64,000 nt of DNA from Phoronis australis (Eukaryota; Phoronida; Phoronidae). The DNA lies in NCBI GenBank assembly GCA_002633005.1, contig NMRA01000425.1, positions 336,333-400,332 on the forward strand, read 5' to 3'. This document shows positions 11,401-23,174 of the stretch, in pieces; positions within the stretch are counted from its first letter, which is position 1, and every line of letters begins with the position of its first letter. The notes under the pieces were generated by a model. It saw nothing but the letters and a program-made list of their open reading frames with translations. It had not been told where the DNA came from and did not search any database. The position numbers and the translations under genes are program-made.

Positions 11401-14400
11401 GGCACAATAAAGGTACCCTTCGACAAGTGGAAACTGCAAACATCTGGTTAGTAGTAACACTTTTAACTCAAATTTCTGGTATCTACTCGCAGTGCAAGAG
11501 CGCGTTTCGATTCTCGAATCCTCTCTTGCACGACAGGACAGTTATGAATTTGTGATTTGAGATCAATAAAGTCTAGGACCAATATATGTATATTGCTCCC
11601 AGATAAAGCCGAACTGTCATTTTTGGTCATTTTTGCTATCTAGTTTTTCGTTAATCCAGTTGCCATCACAATAATTAGATATGCAGTTCTGAGTTTAACG
11701 CACGAAGAAATGAACTCAACGTGGCCGCTATTCGCGTCGACTTTGGTTTGACAATCAGGGTAAAACTTCAGGGGTTGCAGTCTTCAGTTGGAGACATTTG
11801 CATACTATTCGACACTGAACGTGGTTAGAGAATTAAATCGAGATTCCCATAAAAGGTTACTTTTCCTTGTTTGGAATTGGATGGCAGAGGTGAGGAGACA
11901 ACGACTAATTTAAAGAAATGATACCAAGAAAGGCGATGGGTCTGCTGGCATAACTAGTACCATATTGAAAATGTGTGCCCAACCACTAGCAATTCCAATT
12001 GCTAGCTTTTCCATCCAGCTGAAAGGCTGGGATTATGATCTCCGATCACAAGAAAGATTCCAATCTGAGGTTTCTAATTACATGCTTATTACTTTACTTT
12101 GTACTCTATGTTGATGCCGTGCTTCATTGGTTGTTGTATTCCATTTACTTGTTACGCTGTTTGTTTTCTTTATAGGTAGCAGTACATCTTTCGCCGCTGT
12201 GATTGGGTTTCTTTCCAGTGGCTGCAATAGCATTTGCATAGTCGAAGAGTAGCTTCACCAGCCAGCTATTAGTACGTATTAGCCTCTGTATGTTACGCGG
12301 GTTTTGGTGACTAGCGTTTCCCGAGTTTACCGGCATTCGTTGACAAGATCTGTAACTCGAATCATCCTCGGATGCTGGAACTTTTAGATTTAGCACAGAC
12401 TGTTTGCCAAACTGTTGTAAGTACTGAGTATTATAGCATAGCATGTTGTACTCGTGTGTATCTACTGAGTTTAGAGCGTGTATAGTTGTTGTTTAACGTA
12501 TGGTGTCATCCAGCTGCTTTTTGGCGCATGTGTTGCGCGGTACCCGGTTCATGGAATAAATAGTTACGGGTCGCAGTTGGGCAGTTGTTTGTGTATCAGT
12601 GGTAATGGTTCCCAGTTGTAGAATATATAGTACGGGTTCCAGTTAATTTTGTATTGTTAGCGAGTTAGTATTTGTTAGGCCAGTTATCTGTAGAGTAATT
12701 GTCACGGGTCTTTCTTGCGCTCTGATATACAGTGCTTGCTAATTAATTACGGTTGCTTGCCGAGTATTCAGACTGTTTTTTTTTTTCTTTACTGCGGATA
12801 ACCGCTTGTTTCTCCTTTTCATCGCTTGTTGAGTTTTCACCTTTTCAACGCTGCTTTGGCATCTCATTCAACGCTTGTTCGGACACTTTCCATCGCTTGT
12901 AACTCTATCGTTTGACGAATAAAGTGTGTTATACAAACCATAGGCGGATTTAGGGCTGCCACAAAAAATATAACAGCAAGAGCGTAGGGAAATGTTGAGT
13001 TTATCAATTAACCCCGGAAATTAAAATTATACGGATGAAACAAGATTTAAATGTGTGCAGTTTTAGTGTTTCAAGTGTCAAATTTGGAACACGGCGCAAT
13101 GGTAACGGAACTATGGCTAATCTCCCGCGATATCCCAGGCAACCAGCAGTGGCGCTGCGCACTACGACTCCGTTTCCGTCGTCTGCTCCACTGCGCAATG
13201 AAGAAAATTACTTCATTTTTAAAGAAAATGGAACCTGAGTGACGATGAAAAAACAGAAGCTGCTGGTAAGATGTGAATTTTAATCGAAGCCTTAGTGAAT
13301 CACTAAGAAACTCATAATTCTCTCTTTGTCAAACCTTAACTTAAGACGATTTCTAAAGATATCCCGTAATTATTGCCAACACGAAAAACGGATTTGGTCT
13401 TTTGGGCAATTGAATACCATTTTAAACACATCAAATTTGTTACGAACAGATTGCACAAAATATAAAACGTGTAATGAGCATTACAAAAAGAAGTACGTTT
13501 CTCGCGCAAACGCTGTGGACCATAAACAAGTAGCTCTCTTAGTACATAAGTAGGAGTGAAATCGTGGTGGTGTACTCATTCAGTTTTGTTTGAGTATAGA
13601 TCACGTAGCAATGCGGATGACAATTGTCTTATGATGGATGATGGTTTGAACTCTGCTCTTATCATTCAAATGCGACGCCGATGATGCATCGTGGCAGAAC
13701 GAGGATTGGTTGAAATCACCTGAACTGGATGGAAAACTTCTTTTTAATATGTGTTAATAAGCTAAACCCAGGTTTATTGACCCTGCCGTAAAATGCATGA
13801 TTAATGCATGTACGCCTCGTTGTATGAATAAACGACATCGGTTTTCAAAACTGCACGGATGTAGCAATCCACTTAATGGATTCGTTGCATATACCTGATG
13901 TTATTTGTTGTATAATTGTTTTGATCTGGTTTGTGCGCTTCGTTACAAAATCAACCACTGAATTCATGATCACCCAAGCTTCCGATGGATGGGCAAACCA
14001 TTCACTAAAGTTTGAGAAACGGTATTGTTTAGAGCGAATAGCTATTAGCACAGTAGTCAAACAATGAGCGATATGCATGAAACAGTGCAACCCCCGTTAC
14101 AACGGAATGTTATCAGGGTGCTGTTAAACTCTTGAAGCTAGCCTTCCCAATGTTAAATTAAGCCATAGAACTCTAAGAACGGTTTGCTTCGTTTCCAATA
14201 TTAAAAGAACAATACAAATAAAGTATCAGCTACGCTCAATGCTTTGATCCATTTCAAGGCTAAGTGGCCGAAATCAAAACTTGGTTTCTTGATAAGAAAC
14301 ACGGGTTCAATGGACCATGTGCTTTTAGAGTTACCTGTGTCAAACTACTTGTAGACTATTAATTTAGACTTTTTGCCCCAATAATATCGGTTTGGGTCTT

Positions 14401-15139
14401 CAGTTGAAGTGGGCGAGGGGAAATCTGTGATTGGACTGAAACGGTGATATTTTAGAAGGGCTAGCCAATTCTACGGTTTTCTGAGGTATTTCCGATTTTG
14501 GTTTTACTCTTTTGTGCTCTGAATGTTTTTATGACAGAAAAGTCTTCAAACATAGTCTCTTGTAGCAAATTTCAAGTTTTAAGCTGTAAAGCCGTATCAA
14601 GCTAAAAGTGTAGGTCAAAATGGAACATCTTACTGACCGTGACGACGTCCAACTGAAGTTGAAATCATCAGTAGTGTCTCAAGTACAAGGTCGAGGATTG
14701 TAGACCACAGTGAGATTGTGAAACCATCACGCTAGTATGTTTGGACTCTAGTATTCGAGTGATGATTTATGTCATAACCCTTCCGGATCTTCATTGCATT
14801 CTGTCGTTACGCGTTCCGAATATATCTTCGATTTGGGCTCTTTGGTACTGATTGGCGTTTACTGGTGACACTTTTGGGGAGGAAGTCAGTTATGCCTTAG
14901 TGTTTTTGACTTAAAATTTGACTAAGTGCGTCTCCTAGTTAGAAATGTTTTACCACAAATTTCAATACTGCCAGTTATTTTGATTTCGCAATTACAAATA
15001 TTGGAAAGCACGTCTTTCGAAAAAGAATCATTAAACTCATATAATATGGTGACAAAGATTCACTATGCTTATTGAGGATCTTTCAGACTTTCTTAATCAA
15101 GAATGTTTTAAAAATTTACATCAAGTCAATCCAATATTA
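11401..15139. other. No recognised feature
   Basis: Several frames of 60-100 residues exist but none looks conserved. CGCTTGT-type words recur around 12.8-12.9 kb. Confidence 0.45.
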
Positions 15140-15247
15140 ATGTTACTTGGTAAATTGTGGGCATTAAAATTTTATAAAATTAAAGTGAATCTAATGATTC
15201 ACTTTAATTTTATAAAATTATAATGCCCACAATTTACCAAGTAACAT
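15140..15247. repeat. Near-perfect hairpin, two 52-base arms
   Basis: Arms 15140-15191 and 15196-15247 are reverse complements except for one mismatch, around a 4-base loop (TAAT). The ends read ATGTTACTTGG and CCAAGTAACAT. It may be a very small foldback element or a cruciform-forming site. Confidence 0.92.
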
Positions 15248-15575
15248 GAAATTTGAATGAAATTTGGTCTAATTGTCTTTTAAAATTAGAATTGAAGCTG
15301 ACACATGTTGTCGTTATTAGCATCCAAAAACAACATCCACAAATTTTAGAATATTTCGATTTTATTGCAATGTTACCTAGATATTCTTTTTAAATAAAAA
15401 TTTATTTTTGAAAAGAAAATATATTGCATTGCCAACAAAAAATTAAAAAGGAGGTGATCCTTAAATCTCCTGGCTCTTTTTGGTCGTCCATCCCACTGCT
15501 TCTCAGGCGATGCTCCCTGAACTTGATGTAATCCGTCTCGATGCTCCTCCAGCAACATGTTCCCTCCGTTTGATA

Positions 15576-15602
15576 CCCCCCCCCCCCCCCCCCCCCCCCC
15601 CN
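15576..15602. repeat. Poly-C run and N
   Basis: Twenty-six C followed by one N at 15602, directly against the 40-bp satellite. The true length here is doubtful. Confidence 0.9.
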
Positions 15603-16442
15603 TGGACAATTGTAGATTGATTCTGTTAACTTTAGGCCTACATGGACAATTGTAGATTGATTCTGTTAACTTTAGGCCTACATGGACAATTGTAGATTGA
15701 TTCTGTTAACTTTAGGCCTACATGGACAATTGTAGATTGATTCTGTTAACTTTAGGCCTACATGGACAATTGTAGATTGATTCTGTTAACTTTAGGCCTA
15801 CATGGACAATTGTAGATTGATTCTGTTAACTTTAGGCCTACATGGACAATTGTAGATTGATTCTGTTAACTTTAGGCCTACATGGACAATTGTAGATTGA
15901 TTCTGTTAACTTTAGGCCTACATGGACAATTGTAGATTGATTCTGTTAACTTTAGGCCTACATGGACAATTGTAGATTGATTCTGTTAACTTTAGGCCTA
16001 CATGGACAATTGTAGATTGATTCTGTTAACTTTAGGCCTACATGGACAATTGTAGATTGATTCTGTTAACTTTAGGCCTACATGGACAATTGTAGATTGA
16101 TTCTGTTAACTTTAGGCCTACATGGACAATTGTAGATTGATTCTGTTAACTTTAGGCCTACATGGACAATTGTAGATTGATTCTGTTAACTTTAGGCCTA
16201 CATGGACAATTGTAGATTGATTCTGTTAACTTTAGGCCTACATGGACAATTGTAGATTGATTCTGTTAACTTTAGGCCTACATGGACAATTGTAGATTGA
16301 TTCTGTTAACTTTAGGCCTACATGGACAATTGTAGATTGATTCTGTTAACTTTAGGCCTACATCGACAATTGTAGATTGATTCTGTTAACTTTAGGCCTA
16401 CATGGACAATTGTAGATTGATTCTGTTAACTTTAGGCCTACA
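15603..16442. repeat. 40-bp satellite, 21 copies
   Basis: Twenty-one head-to-tail copies of a 40-base unit starting TGGACAATTGTAGATTGATT. All are identical except one G-to-C change near 16364. Each unit contains three palindromes: CAATTG, GTTAAC and TAGGCCTA. It starts right after a 26-base C run and an N. Confidence 0.97.
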
Positions 16443-16737
16443 CGTACGTTTGTGTGACAAGAAGTATAGTCAAATGATGTGTGAATTTTCTCTGCCAGCT
16501 GGCTGCGTGATATTTTTTATCTACTTGCAGTTTTAAGTTGTTGTGACATCGAAATGTAATAAGCTAGGAACATAGTATTTACGAAAATGGAAATCCATTA
16601 AATGTTAATTATGCGGAATTTCGAAAAGGCACGTTCAAACTTGCTGAAGATACCAACAACTTGATTTCTGGATTCTTTTTCTTGGTGTACTCGACATAGT
16701 AGTAGTACTACCATTAAAATAACTACACTTTTAACTG

Positions 16738-17140
16738 TTTTAATGACATTAATGCTTATGGTGATGATAATAACAATAACTATAGCAATAAAAATAATAA
16801 TAATAGTTATAATAATGATAATAAAATAGTAATAAAAATAATGATGATGGTAATGGTTGTGGTTATTTTTACTTTTATTGTAAGTTATTATAGTAATAAT
16901 TGTGAGAATAATATCGGTAATAATTGTGATAATGATAATAGTTATGTTGATAGTGACATTGAAAGAGACAACGGTGGCGGTATTGACGTAGTGGAAACAT
17001 CAACGGTAAATAATCTTAATAGCGTTATTATGGGTAAAATACAGTTACAATGATAATACAGTAGAAATATCACTAATAATAATGATAATGACAATGGTGG
17101 TGACAGTGATGATTATAACTATGATTATATTTCTATTTTT
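16738..17140. repeat. AT-rich trinucleotide-like tract
   Basis: Runs of AAT, ATG and GATAAT type repeats. Open frames here are low-complexity artefacts. Confidence 0.8.
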
Positions 17141-17144
17141 ATAG

Positions 17145-17789
17145 CAGCGCTCGATTTGGCGACCTGCAGGTCGCCAGTGCGACCTCAGATTGTGTTTGGC
17201 TACCTGGGAAAAATTCCAAGTCGCCACGAGGTCGACACTGCGAGCATCAAAGTTAGACAATAATTTGTTAGACATTCGTTTCAAGGTACGTGTTGATTTG
17301 CAAACTGTAAATTACTAACAGTTTTCCTAGATGTATTATCTTTAATTCACAATTGTTCCGTTCGCATTTCTTAAATTCAATTGGCACCACGTTTAAATTA
17401 CAACATGAAGTAAACAGACAGAAGCAGGAAATTTTCGACAAAAGTCGTGTAAGATCGCCACTTGTTCATACATTCGTCTTCGTCCTATGGTCGTCTGCCG
17501 CGGCGTCCTATGGTCGTCTGCCGCGGCGTCCTATGGTCGTTTGTCTTTCGTCAGGAGGAGGAATTATTGTGTTAGAGAATGAACGTTCGTAGATTTAGGA
17601 AGATTTTAGAGAAGTGCAAGGGGCGTGATTATCGTTACAAGGCGTACGAAAGTTTACGCCGCATAGGAAAATAGGATTCAGACACGCGGGATATTTTCGG
17701 TTTTGGCGACCTCAGATTTCGTATAGCGACCTAAGATTTTTGTCAGGACGCCAAATGCGACTTGGCGTTTAGCTAAGCGTCGAGCGCTG
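17145..17789. mobile_element. Small inverted-repeat element with CAGCGCTCGA ends
   Basis: Starts CAGCGCTCGATTTGGCGACC and ends with the reverse of CAGCGCTCGA. Both end regions carry repeated GGCGACCT motifs. Length and tips suggest a non-autonomous hAT-like element. A 23-bp repeat (17481-17541) lies inside. Confidence 0.6.
17481..17541. repeat. 23-bp tandem repeat, 2.6 copies
   Basis: CGTCCTATGGTCGTCTGCCG plus CGG repeated, inside the 17145-17789 element. Confidence 0.85.
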
Positions 17790-17804
17790 TATACTTATGA
17801 TACT

Positions 17805-17985
17805 GAAACAATAAGCATAATAAAATACTAATAATCAAAGCGATAGTGACACTAAGAGTAATAATTATGATGATGATAGCGATGGTGATGGCGATGGTGA
17901 TAGTGATGGCGAATGCAATGGCGATGGTTATAGGGATGGCCATGGCGATGGCGATGGTTATAGGGATGGCGATGGTGATGGCCAC
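17805..17985. repeat. GATGGC/GATGGT microsatellite
   Basis: Interrupted six-base repeats (GATGGCGATGGTGATGG). The reverse-strand Ile/Ala-rich frame is a repeat translation. Confidence 0.85.
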
Positions 17986-18624
17986 AATTTCTGCGCAATT
18001 CTTACACTGTTAGAAGAGTTGGGCGAATTTTCTAGGTCACTATTAAACGTTGTAAACATAAATTTAGCTTTGCAAGATTTGAACGTGAAGTTGGATGTAA
18101 CTTATTAATCGCTCCGACAGGTGGTGTAATAGTCAAGAACTGATTTTGATCTAATTTAGTTGGAGAGCCAGCAGGATTTTATTCATACTTTTAATTGCAA
18201 AAGGTTTGAGCCGGTGTGTAATTCTATTGATATATAAACTACCATTGAAGAAAAGAGGCGTATTCACTTGCACAATCCTGGACTTTGTTCCCTGGGGGGT
18301 CCAAAAAGGCCCCAAAATTCCATTTAATTAAAATTTCGAGTTCAAAATCCGTTTCCAGTTAATTTCGTTCAAATCACCACTCAAATTAAAGAGTTCCCAC
18401 CATGACCCTGTGTCCCAAAAAGAATTTCATTGATACATATTAAGAGATTTAACAGCCTTTAGTATACCTGTTGCTAAGAAACAACCCAGAAATATTTTTA
18501 AAATATTTTCCTGTTATCGGGGTTGTACGTAGTGGTTGGAAGATCGTCTCATCCGTTGTTGTTTTTACCAGTGCGATACTCAGAATTTGAAAGGAAAGTC
18601 CGCGGAGAGCCGCCTTTTTCAGAC

Positions 18625-18843
18625 ATGAAAAGGTGTGTTTGTGGAGGCTGTAGTAACAGCAACTTGACTGAGAACGTCTCTGTGTTTGAATTTCTTAAAT
18701 TTGTGAAAGTCAAACAGAAATGTTATCGGTTTGTGCCCCGCACGAGAGTGTGGGATGTCAGTGTGGAACATGCGATTAATTTTTGGCACATTTCATGGAA
18801 TTGTGTTTCGACCAAACACAAAAGCGACAAATTTCATAAATAA
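18625..18843 (+). pseudogene. Degenerate THAP domain in foldback element 2
   Basis: The frame from the ATG at 18625 reads MKRCVCGGCSNSNLTENVSV, the C-x2-C start of a THAP zinc finger, then KQKCYRFVPRTRVWDVSVEH. The closing C-x2-H pair is not intact: the related text (FGTFHGIVF) falls in another frame. THAP domains bind DNA and form the N-terminus of several transposases. It is decayed here. Confidence 0.6.
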
Positions 18844-20199
18844 CGAACAAACTACTTCCATTCTAGGGCGAGTGATGCCAGGCCCTCGACCCCAGCCTGT
18901 ATCGAATGCTACGACACGTAGGCTTATGAATTGTGTTTATACCGTGCACCTTCCATCATGGCAATAGTGAATACGAGTGACTCGGGTTTACTGCGGCCTT
19001 TGTCAGTGGTTATTGAGTTCTGTTTTGTGAATATTCACCAACCATTGGTTCAGTTGGTTGTGTCTCGCCTATGTCTGCAGCATTTCTCGTGCAAGTGGGT
19101 CTGGTTTATACGGCCTCAAAGCCGACGAAGGTTCGCCAAGTGGGAAATCGAATACATTGTCCGATTCTTCAAGTACTTGAATGTGATGCCCGCATTCACT
19201 CTCTTATCTGTATGCATAATAACTGTCCAGTTCTCGCTCAAAATCGTCCTCGTCTTCTGATGTGCTGTATTCCGCCATTACAGTTGATTGTCAAGTGGCC
19301 AAACGTCTTCCACCCATTTTATCATTTAGGAGGGAACTTAGAAATAACTAAATTTTCTTCATGTTTACATGTGTATTTAGTTAAATTTTATTGTATTCAT
19401 TTCGTATTAGCTAACTGAAACCTCAAAAACTAAGAAAATTCATGGTGAGAACTTTTAAAATGAAGCAATTTAAGACGCCAAAAATTCCTGGGATATTAAT
19501 TAGGACACCTACTAATTAACGATCAATTAACGGTTTATTTCAACTTTTGAAGTGCAACAAAATTTCTTTTCTTAAAAAATAGTTTAGTAACTCTGGACAC
19601 CATGTCCACAATTTAAGACGCGATTTTTTCTTGGGGTTTACAGATAAGACGGTGTGCTTGGACCTCAAGGGATAACAAGGACCCCAAAAATGAGGTTATA
19701 CAAAAGAGAAAATATGACAATTTTGATTAACATTGTTTCAAATAAAAAATACTACTTTTGACATGAAAAATCCAGTTCTTGTGCTATTAATTAAGACTCT
19801 TATAAACTAACGGACAATTAAGGATTTACTTAAACTTTTAAGTACAAAAATGCAAAAAGATAGGTTTGCACTGTTGGACACCCTATCAACAACTTTAAAG
19901 AAGCAATTTTCATGGGGTTTGTAGATAAGACGGGGGGAGGGGTGTTTGGACTCCGAGGGACAATAAAACCCTGTTGCAGGAAGGGGACTTATTAATAGAA
20001 GGACCTGAACAGAAAAGTGACTCTAGCTTCAAAAAGCAATTCGAACGCCGTTCCAACGAGAGCAACCCGTCTTTCAAACCAAGGAATGGTCGAGCAACTT
20101 CTACAATTAACTTCCAGATGAAAGAAAAGTGTATTTGAGTGATGGAAGGATGCACTCGGAACTTCGTTGAAGATAGAAGGATATGCATACCATCTGTTC

Positions 20200-21027
20200 C
20201 ATCTCATAATTGGAATTACTCTGAAGCTGACAACAGAGTCAACCTTCGTAAGATTTAGTTGGACAAGTCCACATCTGATGCCATCGTCATAAGAGCTTCT
20301 GACACCGACATTCTAGTGTTGCTCCCACACCATGTTAACATCCAAGCTGTGGATGGAGATTGGGACTAGAGCACAAAGCGATCTGCGTTACGTAAACGTG
20401 ACTAAGATTGCTACTGCGATAGGCCAAGCTATGTGTGCTGCACTCCAAGCCAACTCGCATTCACTTGGTGTGATGTGTAAGAAAAGAACCATATGCAATC
20501 GTGGCAAAAAGTGACAAGTTGCAGAGAGCTTTTGCTTCATTGAGGCGAGATGTCTCACGAGAAGAGGTCGTCAAAATCTTCCAGGATTCTGTATGCGTGT
20601 TGTACGGAGCACGGAAGCTTGTCCCATTCAATAAGCACCGTTTCAACGTGGTCGAAAAAATAGAAACGAAAGTCAAATGCTAAGCACCCATTTAAAAAGC
20701 TTCGAGAGCGGTAGTATTCCACCGTGTAAAGCAGAACTAGCATATCACGTGGATAGAGGTGCATTTGCTGCTAGACTATGGGGAAGCGCTCATCTCCAAA
20801 CCTTGGACTAAATACCCACCAATGCATTGGAAAATGTCGACGGCAAATTTTGCATCATTTGGTTCAGTGTAGAACAGATGCTCCATTCGCTCGTTACAGG
20901 TGTTCAAGTCGAAACTGAGTCAGGTGACAATGGTGGCGATGCTGAGAGGGATGGTGGTATGGACAGTGATGTAGACGAAGATCATGATATCCTAACAAGA
21001 GAAATGGAACCGTCTGATGAAAAGTGA
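20200..21027 (+). pseudogene. Decayed TGCDTTSA/DTDVLVLL-family transposon protein
   Basis: Pieces of the family appear in order but in shifting frames. EADNRVNLRKI is followed by IVIRASDTDILVLLPHHVN (about 20228-20340). A position where TGCDTTSA would lie is degraded (20455-20480). Next comes LQRAFASLRRDVSREEVVKI with VCVLYG (20520-20610), then LPPCKAELAYHVDRGAFAAR with LW (20720-20785), and an acidic tail (20910-21027). Frameshifts and stops show it is inactive. It is the same family as the relic at 8739-8942. The DTDILVLL block resembles the acidic core of XPG/PIN-like nucleases; that link is inference. Confidence 0.7.
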
Positions 21028-21417
21028 TGACTGTCACAACTTAGATGTTTGCAGTTAAATTACCTTTTGGATTTCGGCTTAATAACATGATACAATTAAT
21101 AGAGCCTGTTATGCATTACAATCCCATGTACTTTTGCATTGCGTTCATTGTCTGAAGTCGTGCGTCTGCGACTTAGTCTGTGAGGGAAATGTGTCTGAGC
21201 ACTTAATTTGTCATTTAATTTTGAAAGTTTCTTGTAAATTAGTTCATGTCGACCACAACGATACCGGTATGTTTATGGTCAAAATCGATTCTCATTTGCC
21301 AAAGATAAGTCTAAATTTCTATACAGTAAATAGTTCCATTGAAGAACAGCACCGTCTGCAGCCTGGCATTCTGATGGAGTCGTCACTCTGGGTCGAGTTA
21401 CCTGCTGTGCAAACTCG

Positions 21418-21590
21418 GTGGTCTCGATGGCTCAGTGGCTAGAGCGTCAGCACGGTTAGCAGAGGGTCCTGGGTTCGAGTTGCATTCGGGGACAGAAATC
21501 TGTTCAGACTTATGTTCATTAGGTCACGTGATGTGGCCAAACGGTGGCATGTGGAGCACACTTAAAATGTTTGTGAAACTTGGCACTAGT
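21418..21590 (+). repeat. SINE-like repeat, second family, copy 1
   Basis: tRNA-like head GATGGCTCAGTGGCTAGAGC with B box GGTTCGAGT, then a body with TCATTAGGTCACGTGATG and CTTAAAATGTTTG. It lies inside foldback element 2. Confidence 0.65.
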
Positions 21591-22695
21591 ATCCTAATTG
21601 ACCTCCCCTTGTGAATTAAATTCAGAGCCTTAGCGAAATTATTGTTGCTTCAAGCATTTCAGCTTTAATGTGAAGCCTGCTTCGTTACTTACGGAGTAAG
21701 CTTCGTAATTATTAAGTCCTTAAAGTTTCTTGTCCTCAGTTGTATTTTTGTTCATTTGAAATATTGGTTTATCCATAGTAGTAATCAAAACTTATATTTC
21801 ATCTTTATACAAGTTCATTTTGTGAGTCTTCGTATCCCTGTAAGTCTAAACACCCCTGTCTTATCTGCAAACCTCAAAAAAGCTTCAGTGGATATTGTGT
21901 CCGGAGTTACTGAATTATATTTTGGTAAAAAGAATTTTTATTGCATCTTACAGTTTAAATAAATTGTTGATTGACCGTTGATTAATAGGTGTCTTGATTA
22001 ATAATACAAGAATTTTCTTTGTCATAAGTTGTATGTTTGCTCATTTGAAATAATGTTTTATCCATAGTGGTAATCAAAAGTTTAGTATTTCCTCGTTTAT
22101 ACAAGTTCATTTTGGGGGTCTTGATATCCCTTGTCTTCCAAACCCCCACGTCTTATCTGCAAATCCCAGAAAAAAATCGCGTCTTAAGTTGTGTACATAG
22201 TTTCCAGAGTTTTAAACTATCTTTTGGAAAAGATTATTGGATGCGCTTCATAAGTTTAAATAAAGCTTTAACTGTTTGTTAATTATTTGACGTCTAAACA
22301 AGTAACCCCAGGCATTATTGCCTATTATGTTGCATCATTATAATTTGAGTGGTGATTTGAATGAAATGAACTTAAATTACGGATTTTGAACTCAAAATTT
22401 TAATTAAATGGATTTTGGGTCCTCTTTTGGACCCTCCCCTCAGAGACCAAAGCCCAAGATTGTGCAACTTAAGACGCCCCTTTCCTTCAGTGGTAGTTTA
22501 TATACAATAGAATTACGCACTCAAACCTTTTGTCCTGCTGACTTTCTATCTAACTTAACAAGTGTATTGCTCATCATTTTTCACGTGGTTTCCGCCTGAA
22601 CAAACTGAAGGACAGCACGCAAAGAAAATCTTGGACATGCGATTGGTTGAAACCATGTCAATCAGTTGATCAGCGATTCCTTTCGAGGATTTCAG

Positions 22696-22701
22696 TATAA
22701 A
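22696..22701 (+). promoter_or_regulatory. TATA-like box of PAN-TLDc gene
   Basis: TATAAA lies 118 bases before the ATG, a reasonable distance for a short 5' UTR. It lies about 140 bases past the right end of the foldback transposon at 18150-22560. Confidence 0.4.
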
Positions 22702-22813
22702 TGACGAGAGTTTCGTAGTATATGTCCCATACAAACATCGCGACGAGTCAACAGTCACGCGACTTCGGCATACTTACAACGTTTAGTGTCAGGCTGAAAA
22801 GGCAATACTGACA

Positions 22814-23174
22814 ATGCTTTTGGCTCAGAACTCCATGTTAAACGTCGTTAGCGTTGTTTCTGTGTTACTCGTGTTGTTTTTTGCCCAGGTCGAAGGCCAG
22901 AAAAATGGTGTGAGTTACGGCAACGGTGCTGAGAACACGCGCGTGGAAGGCTCAAAAACCACTGTAGTCCCGTACCCTGTCCGCTGTTCGTTCAAATGTG
23001 CTGCAGAATGTTCTCGCGATGAATCGTGCGATGCGTTCGCGTTTCACGAGTGTGGTAACCTCTGTCACAAATATTGTATTAACGACAATTCCCCAGGAAC
23101 ACTGATGACTGCAAATGGTTGGATGTACTATGAAAAAGAGTCTAATAACACAGGAAGTTGTACAACTGTGCCAG
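22814..23174 (+). CDS. PAN-TLDc gene exon 1: signal peptide and cysteine-rich region
   Basis: The ATG at 22814 is the first in frame and opens a typical signal peptide. Donor CCAG|GTAAAT at 23175. The conserved cysteines of the PAN/Apple-like region all lie in this exon. Confidence 0.85.

Larger units (their letters stand above)
18150..22560 (+). mobile_element. Foldback transposon 2 (about 4.4 kb) with THAP and nuclease-like relics
   Basis: 18155-18400 is the reverse complement, with small indels, of 22300-22556. Shared stretches include AAACTACCATTGAAG against CTTCAGTGGTAGTTT, and AGCAGGA against TCCTGCT. Inside lie further inverted, ~300 bp tandem units: 19440-19760 and 19770-19990 on the left, 21700-21990 and 22000-22290 on the right (for example CAGATAAGACGG against its reverse in CTTATCTGCAAA). 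Between them lie a degenerate THAP segment (18625-18850) and a decayed nuclease-like coding region (about 20200-21030). The whole recalls P, Kolobok or Academ-type elements. The exact superfamily and target duplication are not clear. Confidence 0.8.

Noticed and set aside
13004-13242. Overlapping frames in three phases near 13.1 kb
   Set aside because: No frame has recognisable motifs or splice context. The higher GC here simply removes stops.
15603-16442. CRISPR-like array
   Set aside because: The units are directly adjacent with no unique spacers, and the genome is eukaryotic.
17773-17985. Minus-strand Ile/Ala-rich membrane-like protein
   Set aside because: Low-complexity translation of the GATGGC repeat.
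21418-21490. Functional tRNA gene
   Set aside because: A- and B-box-like motifs are present, but the sequence recurs at 46883 with a shared non-tRNA body, so it is a SINE head.
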